Shown here: one piece after another, positions 8,882-17,854 of the stretch | Layout: each line of letters starts with the position of its first letter | How positions within the stretch are numbered: the first letter of the stretch is position 1 | NCBI RefSeq assembly: GCF_024170005.1 | Contig: NZ_JALJXJ010000016.1 | Coordinates: 62,001-126,000, forward strand | Source: Azospirillum lipoferum | GTDB lineage: Bacteria > Pseudomonadota > Alphaproteobacteria > Azospirillales > Azospirillaceae | Direction of reading: 5' to 3' | DNA length: 64,000 nucleotides | Program-made: the position numbers and the translations under genes | The notes under the pieces: generated by a model | The model's database searches: none | Told to the model about the DNA's origin: nothing | Seen by the model: only the letters and a program-made list of their open reading frames with translations

Positions 8882-9433
8882 ATGGACGTCGTCTCCCTCG
8901 ACATTCCCGACGTTAAGATCATCCGCCCGAAGAAGTTCGGCGACCACCGCGGCTTCTTCTCGGAGACCTACACCAAGAAGACGTTCGAGGCGGCCGGGCT
9001 GCATTACGACTTCGTTCAGGACAACCAGTCGCTGTCGGCCGAGGTCGGCACCATCCGCGGCCTGCATTTCCAGCTGCCGCCCTTCGCCCAGGACAAGCTG
9101 GTGCGGGTGGTGCGCGGCGCCATCCTGGACGTGGCGGTCGACATCCGCAAAGGCTCCCCCACCTTCGGCCGGCATGTCAGCGCGGTGATCAGTGCGGCGG
9201 AGTGGAACCAGATCCTGGTGCCGGTCGGCTTCGCCCACGGCTTCTGCACGCTGGAGCCGGACACCGAGGTCATCTACAAGGTGACCAACTATTATTCGCC
9301 CGAGCATGACCGCGGCCTGCTGTGGAACGACCCGGAACTCGGCATCGACTGGCCGGTGTCGGCGGACAAGGCGCGGCTGTCTGACAAGGATTACAAGCAT
9401 CCGACCCTGGCGCGGCTGACCGACCTGTTCTGA
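8882..9433 (+). CDS. rfbC: dTDP-4-dehydrorhamnose 3,5-epimerase
   Basis: Third enzyme of dTDP-L-rhamnose synthesis; it epimerises C3 and C5 of dTDP-4-keto-6-deoxyglucose. The cupin-fold family blocks are present: DHRGFFSETY, TIRGLHFQ with the catalytic histidine at 62, the LVRVVRGAILDVAVDIR strand pair, and PVGFAHGFCTLEP. The Tyr-containing segment YKVTNYYSPEHDRG is near 132. Length 183 is typical. It starts 3 bases after the stop of the large glycosyltransferase and is followed by rfbB, rfbD and rfbA, so rhamnose synthesis is transcribed with the transferase and exporter genes. Confidence 0.97.
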   Translation: MDVVSLDIPDVKIIRPKKFGDHRGFFSETYTKKTFEAAGLHYDFVQDNQSLSAEVGTIRGLHFQLPPFAQDKLVRVVRGAILDVAVDIRKGSPTFGRHVSAVISAAEWNQILVPVGFAHGFCTLEPDTEVIYKVTNYYSPEHDRGLLWNDPELGIDWPVSADKARLSDKDYKHPTLARLTDLF

Positions 9434-9476
9434 CGGCGGCTTCCGGTTTCGGGCACTCAGAGCTTTTGCACAAACG

Positions 9477-9494
9477 GGGGCCGCGGGCGGCCCC
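9477..9494. repeat. Hairpin between rfbC and rfbB
   Basis: Perfect inverted repeat GGGGCCGC-GG-GCGGCCCC in the 85-bp gap before rfbB. No T-run follows, so it is more likely an RNA-stability or attenuation hairpin than an intrinsic terminator. Confidence 0.5.
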
Positions 9495-9518
9495 GCTTCT
9501 CGGCGGTAAGGTGGTTTG

Positions 9519-10586
9519 ATGACGCGCATTCTCGTCACCGGCGGCGCCGGTTTCATCGGCTCGGCGGTGGTCCGCCAGCTTCTCGCCGAAACCGACGCCT
9601 TCGTCGTCAATGTCGACAAGCTGACCTACGCGGCCAACCTGTCCTCCCTGCCGGGGGCCGAGGGCAATCCCCGCTACGCCTTCGAGCAGGTCGACATCTG
9701 CGACGCCGCCGAACTGCGCCGGGTGTTCGACACCCACCAGCCCGACGCGGTGATGCATCTGGCCGCCGAATCCCATGTCGACCGCTCCATCGACGGGCCG
9801 GGCGAGTTCATCCAGACCAACGTGGTCGGCACCTTCCGCCTGCTGGAGGCGGCGCGCGGCTACTGGTCGGCGCTGCCGGCGGAGCGCAAGGAGCGCTTCC
9901 GCTTCCACCACATCTCCACCGACGAGGTGTTCGGCACGCTGGGCGACGACGGCTTCTTCACCGAGACCACCGCCTACAGCCCCAACTCGCCCTATTCGGC
10001 CAGCAAGGCGTCGAGCGACCATCTGGTCCGCGCCTGGCACGAGACCTACGGGCTGCCGGTGGTGCTGACCAACTGCTCCAACAATTACGGCCCCTACCAT
10101 TTCCCGGAGAAGCTGATCCCGCTGATGATCCTCAAGGGTCTGGCGGGCGAGAAGCTGCCGGTCTACGGCAAGGGCGACAACATCCGCGACTGGCTCTATG
10201 TCGAGGACCATGCCCGCGCCCTGCGGCTGGTGCTGGAGAAGGGCAAAATCGGCGAGAGCTACAACATCGGCGGCCATAACGAGCGCACCAACCTGGAGGT
10301 CGTCCGCGCCATCTGCGCGCATCTGGACGAGATGGACCCGGCCGGCGCCCCGCACGACCGCCTGATCAGCTTCGTCACCGACCGCCCCGGCCATGACAAG
10401 CGCTATGCCATCGACGCCGGCAAGATCGAGCGCGAGCTGGGCTGGACGCCGCAGGAGACCTTCGAGAGCGGCCTGCGCAAGACCGTCGCTTGGTATCTGG
10501 AGAACCGCGACTGGTGGCAGGCCATCCTGAACGGCTCCTACCGCGGCGAGCGCCTCGGGCTCAAGGAAGAGGGGGCCGCGCAATGA
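9519..10586 (+). CDS. rfbB: dTDP-glucose 4,6-dehydratase
   Basis: Second enzyme of dTDP-L-rhamnose synthesis; NAD-dependent dehydration of dTDP-glucose to dTDP-4-keto-6-deoxyglucose. Extended SDR protein: Rossmann motif GGAGFIGS at residues 8-15, ISTDEVFG with the catalytic Thr-Asp-Glu triad, and YSASKASSDH near 159. The sequence SNNYGPYHFPEKLIP is diagnostic for RmlB. Length 355 is standard. I use ATG 9519; the TTG just before it is unlikely. The stop overlaps the rfbD start (ATGA). Confidence 0.97.
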   Translation: MTRILVTGGAGFIGSAVVRQLLAETDAFVVNVDKLTYAANLSSLPGAEGNPRYAFEQVDICDAAELRRVFDTHQPDAVMHLAAESHVDRSIDGPGEFIQTNVVGTFRLLEAARGYWSALPAERKERFRFHHISTDEVFGTLGDDGFFTETTAYSPNSPYSASKASSDHLVRAWHETYGLPVVLTNCSNNYGPYHFPEKLIPLMILKGLAGEKLPVYGKGDNIRDWLYVEDHARALRLVLEKGKIGESYNIGGHNERTNLEVVRAICAHLDEMDPAGAPHDRLISFVTDRPGHDKRYAIDAGKIERELGWTPQETFESGLRKTVAWYLENRDWWQAILNGSYRGERLGLKEEGAAQ

Positions 10587-11485
10587 AGGTTCCCATGAAA
10601 GTCCTGGTTCTCGGCAGCAACGGCCAGCTCGGCTTCGAGCTGATGCGGGCCAGCTGGGCGCCGGGCACCGACGTGGTCGGCCTGCCCTATCCCGAGTTCG
10701 ACGTGACCCGGCCGGGCGACGTGGAAAAGGCGATCGCCGCCCACGCGCCGGACCTGCTGGTCAACGCCACCGCCCACACCGCCGTCGACAAGGCCGAGAG
10801 CGAGGTCGACCTCTCCTTCGCCATCAACCGCGACGGGCCGGGCGCCATGGCGGCGGCCTGCGCCGCGCGCGGCATCCCCTTCATCCATGTGTCGACCGAC
10901 TATGTGTTCGACGGGACGAAGGACGGCATCTATACCGAGGATGACCCGATCAACCCGCTGGGCGTCTATGGCGCCAGCAAGGCGGCGGGCGAGGAGGCGG
11001 TACGGGCGGCGACGCCTGAACATGTCATCCTGCGCACCTCCTGGGTCTACAGCGCCTACGGCAACAACTTCGTCAAGACGATGCTGCGCTTCGGCAAGGA
11101 GCGCGAGGAGATGCGGGTGGTCGCCGACCAGCACGGCTCCCCCACCGCCGCCGCCGACCTTGCCGCCGCCATCGTCCACATCGCCGGGACGATCGAGAAG
11201 ACGGGCGCCGCCGCCTGGGGCACCTACCACCTGACCGGCAGCGGCTACACCACCTGGCACGAGTTCGCCGAGCACATCTTCCGGCGGCTGGAAGAGCGCA
11301 CCGGCAAGCGGCCGCGCCTGACCGCGATCGGTACCGCCGACTACCCGACCCCGGCGCGCCGCCCGGCCAATTCGCGGCTGGACTGTTCCCGTGCGAAGGA
11401 GCGTCTCGGCGTGTCCTGCCCGCCCTGGCGCGAGAGCGTGGACCGCGTGATCGACGAGCTGTTCACCAACCCGCCGCAGGCGTGA
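10583..11485 (+). CDS. rfbD: dTDP-4-dehydrorhamnose reductase
   Basis: Final step of dTDP-L-rhamnose synthesis; NAD(P)H-dependent reduction of dTDP-4-keto-L-rhamnose. The protein begins with two closely spaced methionines (MKVPMKVLVLG), has nucleotide-binding GSNGQLG at residues 11-17, DYVFDG, and YGASKAAGE near 129 with the catalytic Tyr-Lys. Length 300 is normal. ATG 10583 overlaps the rfbB stop by four bases. The segment RTSWVYSAYGNNFVKTM and the C-terminal RPANSRLD block are family hallmarks. Confidence 0.97.
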   Translation: MKVPMKVLVLGSNGQLGFELMRASWAPGTDVVGLPYPEFDVTRPGDVEKAIAAHAPDLLVNATAHTAVDKAESEVDLSFAINRDGPGAMAAACAARGIPFIHVSTDYVFDGTKDGIYTEDDPINPLGVYGASKAAGEEAVRAATPEHVILRTSWVYSAYGNNFVKTMLRFGKEREEMRVVADQHGSPTAAADLAAAIVHIAGTIEKTGAAAWGTYHLTGSGYTTWHEFAEHIFRRLEERTGKRPRLTAIGTADYPTPARRPANSRLDCSRAKERLGVSCPPWRESVDRVIDELFTNPPQA

Positions 11486-11496
11486 GGACGAAGACC

Positions 11497-12360
11497 ATGA
11501 AGGGCATCATCCTGGCCGGCGGGTCCGGCACCCGGCTCTACCCGGTGACGCGGGCGATCAGCAAACAGCTGCTGCCGATCTACGACAAGCCGATGATCTA
11601 TTTCCCGCTCAGCACCCTGATGCTGGCGGGCATCCGCGACATCCTGATCATCACCACGCCGCACGACCAGCCGCTGTTCCAGACGGTGCTGGGCGATGGG
11701 TCGCAGTGGGGCCTGAACCTGAGCTGGGCCATCCAGCCCTCGCCGGACGGGCTGGCCCAGGCCTTCATCATCGGCCGCGAGTTCGTCGGCAACGACAGTT
11801 GCGCGCTGGTCCTCGGCGACAACATCTTCTACGGCCACGGCCTGACCAACATCCTGCGCGCCGCCGGCGAGAAGGCGGACGGCGCCAGCGTCTTCGCCTA
11901 TGCCGTGCGCGACCCCGAACGCTACGGCGTGGTGGAGTTCGACGGCGAAGGCCGGGCGCTGAGCATCGAGGAGAAGCCGGTCGCTCCGCGCTCCAAATGG
12001 GCGGTGACCGGGCTTTATTTCTACGATAACGACGTGCTGGACATCGCCGCCGCGGTGAAGCCGTCGGCTAGAGGCGAGCTGGAGATCACTTCGGTCAATG
12101 CCGCCTATCTGGATCAGGGCCGGCTGTCGGTCGAGCAGATGGGCCGCGGCTATGGCTGGTTCGACACCGGCACCCACGACAGCCTGCTGGAGGCGGCGGA
12201 GTTCGTCCGCACCATCCAGCACCGCCAGGGCCTGCAGATCGCCTGCCCGGAGGAGATCGCCTACACCTCCGGCTGGATCGACGCCGAGCAGGTCCGCCGT
12301 CTGGCCGAGCCGCTGAAGAAGAACGATTACGGGCGCTACCTGCTCGGGCTGCTAGGCTAA
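11497..12360 (+). CDS. rfbA: Glucose-1-phosphate thymidylyltransferase
   Basis: First enzyme of dTDP-L-rhamnose synthesis (dTTP + glucose-1-phosphate to dTDP-glucose + PPi). The N-terminal pyrophosphorylase signature LAGGSGTRLYPVTRAISKQL is intact, with DKPMIYFPLS, the metal-binding LGDNIFYGHG and GYGWFDTGTHDSLLEA. 287 residues from ATG 11497, which begins MKGIILAGG as in its homologues; a GTG at 11482 overlapping the rfbD stop would add five residues. Last gene of the rfbCBDA run. The order C-B-D-A differs from the B-D-A-C order of enteric bacteria. Its end is followed by short GGCTAA-rich direct repeats and a strong hairpin. Confidence 0.97.
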   Translation: MKGIILAGGSGTRLYPVTRAISKQLLPIYDKPMIYFPLSTLMLAGIRDILIITTPHDQPLFQTVLGDGSQWGLNLSWAIQPSPDGLAQAFIIGREFVGNDSCALVLGDNIFYGHGLTNILRAAGEKADGASVFAYAVRDPERYGVVEFDGEGRALSIEEKPVAPRSKWAVTGLYFYDNDVLDIAAAVKPSARGELEITSVNAAYLDQGRLSVEQMGRGYGWFDTGTHDSLLEAAEFVRTIQHRQGLQIACPEEIAYTSGWIDAEQVRRLAEPLKKNDYGRYLLGLLG

Positions 12361-12429
12361 AGGCTAAGGGCTAAAGACAAAGGGCCAAAGACAAGGGATC
12401 GGGCGGCCCTCCTGCCGCGTTGCCCCTTC

Positions 12430-12475
12430 GCGGTTCGCCGGCGGTCCGTCCTTCGACGGGCCGCCGGCGAACCGC
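12430..12475. repeat. 21-bp near-perfect stem-loop between rfbA and UDP-glucuronate decarboxylase
   Basis: Outer arms of 15 bp (12430-12444 and 12461-12475), a T-G wobble, then inner arms of 5 bp around a CTTC loop. No T-run follows on the plus strand. It ends 31 bases before the TTG start of the next gene, so it could attenuate or insulate that gene or be a mobile palindromic repeat. Confidence 0.7.
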
Positions 12476-12506
12476 CAACGCAAACAGCCAAGACAGGAAG
12501 GCAGCC

Positions 12507-13463
<957 letters not shown>

Positions 13464-13469
13464 GGGCAA

Positions 13470-13573
13470 ATCTCCCTCTCCCGCCTCTCGCACAAACGAA
13501 GTTTGTGCTGACGGCGTCAGGCGGATCGAAGATCCGCTGAGAGCCCCGGGGAGGGGGTCGGGGGGAGGGGGTG
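13470..13573. repeat. REP-type palindromic element, copy A
   Basis: About 100 bp with two internal hairpins, CACAAAC-GAA-GTTTGTG (13491-13507) and GCGGATC-GAA-GATCCGC (13521-13537), flanked by C- and T-rich then G-rich runs. It is an inverted, diverged copy of the element at 13607-13708. It follows the stop of the decarboxylase directly and faces galE, so the pair probably also serves as a bidirectional terminator. Confidence 0.75.
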
Positions 13574-13606
13574 AGGAGGCGAGGATTATCGGGAAGGCAC
13601 GCAGTG

Positions 13607-13708
13607 CATCCCCCTCACCCTAACCCTCTCCCCGCTTTCAGCGGACCGGAGGTCCGCCTGTCGCGTCAGCGCAAACTTCGTTTACGCGTTAGCGGGGGGA
13701 GAGGGGAT
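13607..13708. repeat. REP-type palindromic element, copy B (overlaps galE 3' end)
   Basis: Reverse-complement relative of copy A. Internal hairpins are GCGGACC-GGA-GGTCCGC (13641-13657) and GCAAAC-TTC-GTTTAC (13671-13685, one mismatch). The C- and T-rich flank CCCTAACCCTCTCCCCGC is a common repeat edge in alphaproteobacteria. The last codons and the TAA stop of galE lie inside this copy, so the repeat has become part of the coding sequence. Confidence 0.75.
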
Positions 13709-14698
13709 CTGAAGCCGTTCCTCCCAGGCGAGCGCCGAGGCGACAATGGTCTCCAGGTCGGCGTGGCGCGGGGTCCAGTCCAGGGTGCGGCCGATGCGCT
13801 CCACCCCCGCCACCAGGGCCGGGGGGTCGCCGGCGCGGCGCGGGCCGATGCGCATCGGCAGCGGACGGCCGGTCACCCGCTCCACCATCGCCAGCACCTC
13901 ACGCACCGAATAGCCGCGGCCATAGCCGCAGTTCAGCACCTCCGACGCCCCGCCCGCCTCCAGATGGCGTAGCGCCGCAACATGGGCGTCGGCGAGGTCG
14001 CTGACATGGATGTAGTCGCGCACGCAGGTGCCGTCCGCCGTCTCGTAGTCGTCGCCGAAGATCTGCAATTCCGCCCGCTGGCCGGTGACGGTCTGGGCGG
14101 CGATCTTGATCAGGTGGGTGGCGACCTTCGACACCTGCCCCGAACGGCCCTGCGGATCGGCGCCGGCGACGTTGAAGTAGCGCAGCGCGACATAGCGCAG
14201 GTCATGCGCCGCCGCGCTGTCGCGCAGCATCCACTCCGTCATCAGCTTGGAGGAGCCGTAGGGGTTGATCGGGCTGGTCGGCGTCTGCTCGTCGATCGGC
14301 AGCCGGTCGGGCATGCCGTAGACGGCGGCGGTGGAGGAGAAGATGAAACGGCCGATCCCGGCCTCCACACAGGCCTCCACCAGGGCGTGGCTCTTCACCG
14401 TGTTGTTGCGGTAGTAGGCGAGCGGCCGCTCCACCGACTCCGGCACGACGATGCTGCCGGCGAAATGCATCACGGTGCCGATGCCGTGGCTGGCGAAGGT
14501 CCGGGCCAGCAGGGCCTTGTCGCCGACGTCGCCCTCGACCAGCGGCACGCCGTCGGGCAGGGCGGAGCGCCGGCCGGTGGACAGGTCGTCCAGCACCACG
14601 ACGGCCCGTCCCTGGTCGCGCAGGGCCAGCACCACATGGGAGCCGATATAGCCGGCGCCGCCGGTCACCAGCACGGTCGCGTTGTCGCTCGTGGTCAT
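13682..14698 (-). CDS. galE: UDP-glucose 4-epimerase
   Basis: NAD-dependent interconversion of UDP-glucose and UDP-galactose. GGAGYIGSH is near residue 13, FSSTAAVYG carries the catalytic Ser/Thr, YGSSKLMTEWML the Tyr-Lys pair, and RYFNVAGADP is the GalE hallmark. I start at ATG 14698 (MTTSDNATVLVTGG), giving 338 residues; upstream codons lack conservation. The final eight residues and stop are encoded within the REP-type element, suggesting insertion into the original 3' end. It is convergent with the UDP-glucuronate decarboxylase and lies downstream of a large membrane protein gene on the same strand. Confidence 0.96.
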   Translation of the reverse strand: MTTSDNATVLVTGGAGYIGSHVVLALRDQGRAVVVLDDLSTGRRSALPDGVPLVEGDVGDKALLARTFASHGIGTVMHFAGSIVVPESVERPLAYYRNNTVKSHALVEACVEAGIGRFIFSSTAAVYGMPDRLPIDEQTPTSPINPYGSSKLMTEWMLRDSAAAHDLRYVALRYFNVAGADPQGRSGQVSKVATHLIKIAAQTVTGQRAELQIFGDDYETADGTCVRDYIHVSDLADAHVAALRHLEAGGASEVLNCGYGRGYSVREVLAMVERVTGRPLPMRIGPRRAGDPPALVAGVERIGRTLDWTPRHADLETIVASALAWEERLQIPSPPANA

Positions 14699-14860
14699 GT
14701 CCGCTCTTCGTCTTCGATTGGGGGCGATTGGGCAGAGTCGGAAGATAGTCGCCCGCCCATGCTGCACTGCGGGCTTTTCCGCCGAACGGGCGACATCATT
14801 CGAACGGCCTCCAACGCCCCGCCCCGACCCCGATGGGCGGCCGGATGGAGAGCGGAAGTG

Positions 14861-16249
14861 CTAGTCGAGGTAGTAGCGCAGGATGACCGTCCGCTGCATC
14901 ACCAGGATGCTGACGATCGGGAAGAGCCACACCATCCAGGTCAGGCTGCGCTCCAGCACGCCCGTCAAGCCTGAGGACCAGCCGAGCCGCCCGCCGGCGA
15001 AGGCCAGCGGCAGCAGCGCCGCCAGCGGCAGGAAATAACGCCCCTGCACGCCGTCGACCCACAGCTGGCCCACCGGCGTCCACACCATGTAGAGCGCCCC
15101 GAACAGCAGCGCCCCGGTCGCCAGCACGACGGCCGCGGTCACCGCCGAGGCGCGCGCCGGCACCCCGGAATACCAGTCCGCCGCCCGGCGGCCGAGCAGC
15201 AGCGGCAGGAAGGACAGCAGCAGGACCAGATAGGCGGCGGCGTAATATGGCTTGGGCAGCCGGGTATCGACCCAGCCGAGGATGCCGACGAACTGCTGGT
15301 AATACTCGTCGCCCCAGACCTGGAAGGTCTTCACGGCGATGGTGAGGACGGCCAGCGGGTTGCCCAGCAGGAAGCGGAGCTGGCCCATGGCGTCGGTCGG
15401 GGCGTCCTGGCGGATCAGCGGCGTCTGCACGGCGACCGCCATCCACACCGCCCAGCCGACGGCGGCAACCAGCGAGGCGGCGACCGCGAGGCGCTTCACC
15501 GCCGCCCGTTCCGCCGGGACCGCCAGCGGCATCAGGCAGAGCAGGGCGTAGGGCTGCTTGGTCATCCCCACCAGGGCGAAGCAGGCGGCACTGGCCCAGA
15601 TCTCCGCGCTGCGCAGCGGCCGGCCTTCGGACAGCGCCCGGGCCAGGAAGGCGATGCCGAGTGCGGTGACGGTGATGACCAGCCCGTCCTGGCTCATCGA
15701 GGCGTAGAGCGAGACCGACATCGGCAGCAGCAGCACCGCGAACAGCGGCAGATGCGCCCGGCCGGCCAGCAGCAGGGCGAAGAAGCCGACGACGATGCAG
15801 GTCAGCGCGTTGGCCGCCCGCGCCAGATACAGCGTCTGCACCACCGGCAGGTCGAGCGCCTTGCCGACGGCGATGGCGGCGGCCTGCGGCAGGTAGAAGA
15901 AGGGCGGGTAGGGAGCGGTGTTCTCCGCCGCGACGTTGAAGACCCGGCCGTCCCAGCGGGCGGTGAAGGATTTGACGAAATCCTCCAGGTTCGCCTTCTC
16001 GTCGGGCTTGAATGGGACATGGTGGAAGGGGAAATAGGCCTCGATGATCGCGACGTCGGACGGTCCGCCCGCCGCGATCCGTCCGTCGGTCGGAACCCTG
16101 GCGGCCACCCAGTAGCCGTGGGTGATCATGTTGGCCCGGTAGATGTGGGCGGGCTCGTCGGCGGTCTGGAAGGGCGGAAGGCTCCAGACCAGGAAGAACG
16201 CCGAGAGGATTGCCAGTACGGCAAAGAGGAAAGGACCTATCCGCTGCAT
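14861..16249 (-). CDS. DUF2142-like polytopic membrane protein
   Basis: 462-residue membrane protein with a first hydrophobic segment at residues 5-25, a soluble loop of about 100 residues and roughly nine further membrane spans. The loop begins PPFQTADEPAHIYRA, the acidic-histidine motif characteristic of DUF2142 proteins, and contains PYPPFFYLPQA. DUF2142 members resemble GT-C glycosyltransferases, so a lipid-linked sugar transferase acting on the periplasmic side is plausible, but function is inferred. I use ATG 16249; a GTG one codon upstream is equally open. A 162-bp gap separates it from galE, and it probably has its own promoter in the 110 bp before the HlyD-type gene. Confidence 0.75.
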   Translation of the reverse strand: MQRIGPFLFAVLAILSAFFLVWSLPPFQTADEPAHIYRANMITHGYWVAARVPTDGRIAAGGPSDVAIIEAYFPFHHVPFKPDEKANLEDFVKSFTARWDGRVFNVAAENTAPYPPFFYLPQAAAIAVGKALDLPVVQTLYLARAANALTCIVVGFFALLLAGRAHLPLFAVLLLPMSVSLYASMSQDGLVITVTALGIAFLARALSEGRPLRSAEIWASAACFALVGMTKQPYALLCLMPLAVPAERAAVKRLAVAASLVAAVGWAVWMAVAVQTPLIRQDAPTDAMGQLRFLLGNPLAVLTIAVKTFQVWGDEYYQQFVGILGWVDTRLPKPYYAAAYLVLLLSFLPLLLGRRAADWYSGVPARASAVTAAVVLATGALLFGALYMVWTPVGQLWVDGVQGRYFLPLAALLPLAFAGGRLGWSSGLTGVLERSLTWMVWLFPIVSILVMQRTVILRYYLD

Positions 16250-16360
16250 CACCAGACCTGTCGCTGAATGGGCTGGTGGGTGGGTACCCCATCCGCCGGA
16301 CAGGCGCCACTTGGAAACTTTGACGCAGCGGGAGGAGGGGTTGGAGACGGCCCCGAACCC

Positions 16361-17851
16361 TTACGGCTCGCGGATGCTTTCGTCCAGCGCGCGGATGACG
16401 GGGTAGAGGAAGTAGGACAGGACCGAACGGGTGCCGACCCGGATCTCGGCCGAGGCGACCATGCCGGGACTGAGCAGGGTGCCGGCGGGCACCGCCTCCA
16501 GCCGGGTGTCGGTCAGGCGGATGCGGGCGCGGAAGACGGCGCCGGCGGCCGGACGGGGGCCGTCGGGGTTGATGGGGGCGGCCGCAGCCTGGGCGGGATC
16601 GTGGGTGAAGGCGTCGGCGCTGATGGTGCGGATTTCGCCCGGCAGGGTGCCGTGGCGCTGGAAGGGGAAGGCATCCAGCTTCACCCGCACGAAGTCGCCG
16701 ACCCGGACCAGACCGATGTCGCGCGACGGGATCTCCGCCTCCACTTCCAGCGGCACGTCGGCGGGGACGAGGGTGACCAGCGGTTCGGCCTCGCGGATGA
16801 CCGAGCCGACGGAGCGCTTGGCCACCTCCAGCACCACCGCGTCGACCGGGGCGGTCAGGGTGACCAGCGAGCGGCGGCGCTCGGCCTTGGCGATCTGCTC
16901 GACCAGCGTGGCCCGCTGGCGGGTCTGCTCGACGAGGTCCTCCGCCGTCTTGCGCCGCCATTCGTCGATGAAGGCGGCGCGGTCGGCCTGGACGCCGCGC
17001 AGTTCATGCGCGCTCGCCTGCTCGCGGTCCTGGAGGGCGGTCAGGTCGTCGCGCATGCGCAGCCGCTCGACCCGCGCCTCCAGCCAGGTCAGGCGGGAGC
17101 CGGTCTGGCGTTCCTGAAGCTGGCGGCGGATGTCCTCCACCTCGCCAACCACGGCGAGGCGCTCGGCGAGGCCGGCCTGGGCGCGACGGCTGGCGGCGAT
17201 GGCGCTGTCCAGCTGCCCGGCCTTCTCGTCCAGCGAGGCGAGGCGGGAGCGGTATTCGGCGCGGCGCCGCTCCAGGATGGCGGCCTGGACCGCGGCATCG
17301 GGGGTGTCGGCAGGGGTGAAGTCGCCGCCATCCAGCTCGGCGCGCAGCCGGCCGATCTGGGCCTCGACGCTGGCGAGCTTGGCGGTCAGATCGGCCAGAT
17401 CCGCCGCGGCGAAGGTAGGGTCGAGCGTCGCCAGACGGTCGCCGGCCCGCACCCGGTCGCCGACCTGCACGTCGACGCCGCGCACCACCGCGGTCTCCAG
17501 CGGCTGGGCCACCACCAGCGGGGCGGTGGTCACCAGCCGGCCGCCGGCGGTGACGATGCGGTCGACCTGGGCGAAGCCGGCCCACAGGACCAGCGCTACC
17601 AGCAGCCCGGCCAGCACATAGAGGGTGGAGCGCGCCAACCAGGGCAGCGGCGCATGTTCGATCGCCGCCCCGTCCGGCAGATAGTCCAGCGCGAAGCCCG
17701 GCGGCGGTGCCGACGGGGCGGGCAGGGCGGCGCGGCGGCGCGCGGGAGCGGGGGGAGGAGAAGGTTCGGCCTTGGCCGGGACGACCTCGCGGCCGGTCTC
17801 CCCTTGCGCGACGTCCTGACTGTCGATTTCGGGCATCTGCGTGTCGGGCAT
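16361..17851 (-). CDS. HlyD-family type I secretion periplasmic adaptor (system 1)
   Basis: Membrane-fusion protein linking an inner-membrane ABC exporter to an outer-membrane TolC-type channel. 496 residues: a proline-rich cytoplasmic tail, one transmembrane segment near 75-95 (LYVLAGLLVALVLWAGF), a biotinyl-lipoyl half-motif (VVRGVDVQVGDRVRAGDRL), a long coiled-coil hairpin about 150-330, and the HlyD-type C-terminal beta domain including PLEVEAEIPSRDIGLVRVGD and VKLDAFPF. It lies 3 bp downstream of the ABC gene on the same strand. No TolC homologue is in the window. Confidence 0.93.
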   Translation of the reverse strand: MPDTQMPEIDSQDVAQGETGREVVPAKAEPSPPPAPARRRAALPAPSAPPPGFALDYLPDGAAIEHAPLPWLARSTLYVLAGLLVALVLWAGFAQVDRIVTAGGRLVTTAPLVVAQPLETAVVRGVDVQVGDRVRAGDRLATLDPTFAAADLADLTAKLASVEAQIGRLRAELDGGDFTPADTPDAAVQAAILERRRAEYRSRLASLDEKAGQLDSAIAASRRAQAGLAERLAVVGEVEDIRRQLQERQTGSRLTWLEARVERLRMRDDLTALQDREQASAHELRGVQADRAAFIDEWRRKTAEDLVEQTRQRATLVEQIAKAERRRSLVTLTAPVDAVVLEVAKRSVGSVIREAEPLVTLVPADVPLEVEAEIPSRDIGLVRVGDFVRVKLDAFPFQRHGTLPGEIRTISADAFTHDPAQAAAAPINPDGPRPAAGAVFRARIRLTDTRLEAVPAGTLLSPGMVASAEIRVGTRSVLSYFLYPVIRALDESIREP

Positions 17852-17854
17852 GGC

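Noticed and set aside
5195..9619. A 1474-codon open frame on the minus strand
   Set aside because: It is a shadow opposite the glycosyltransferase, rfbC and wzt, with Gln/Arg/His-rich low-complexity sequence and no domains, as expected in high-GC DNA.
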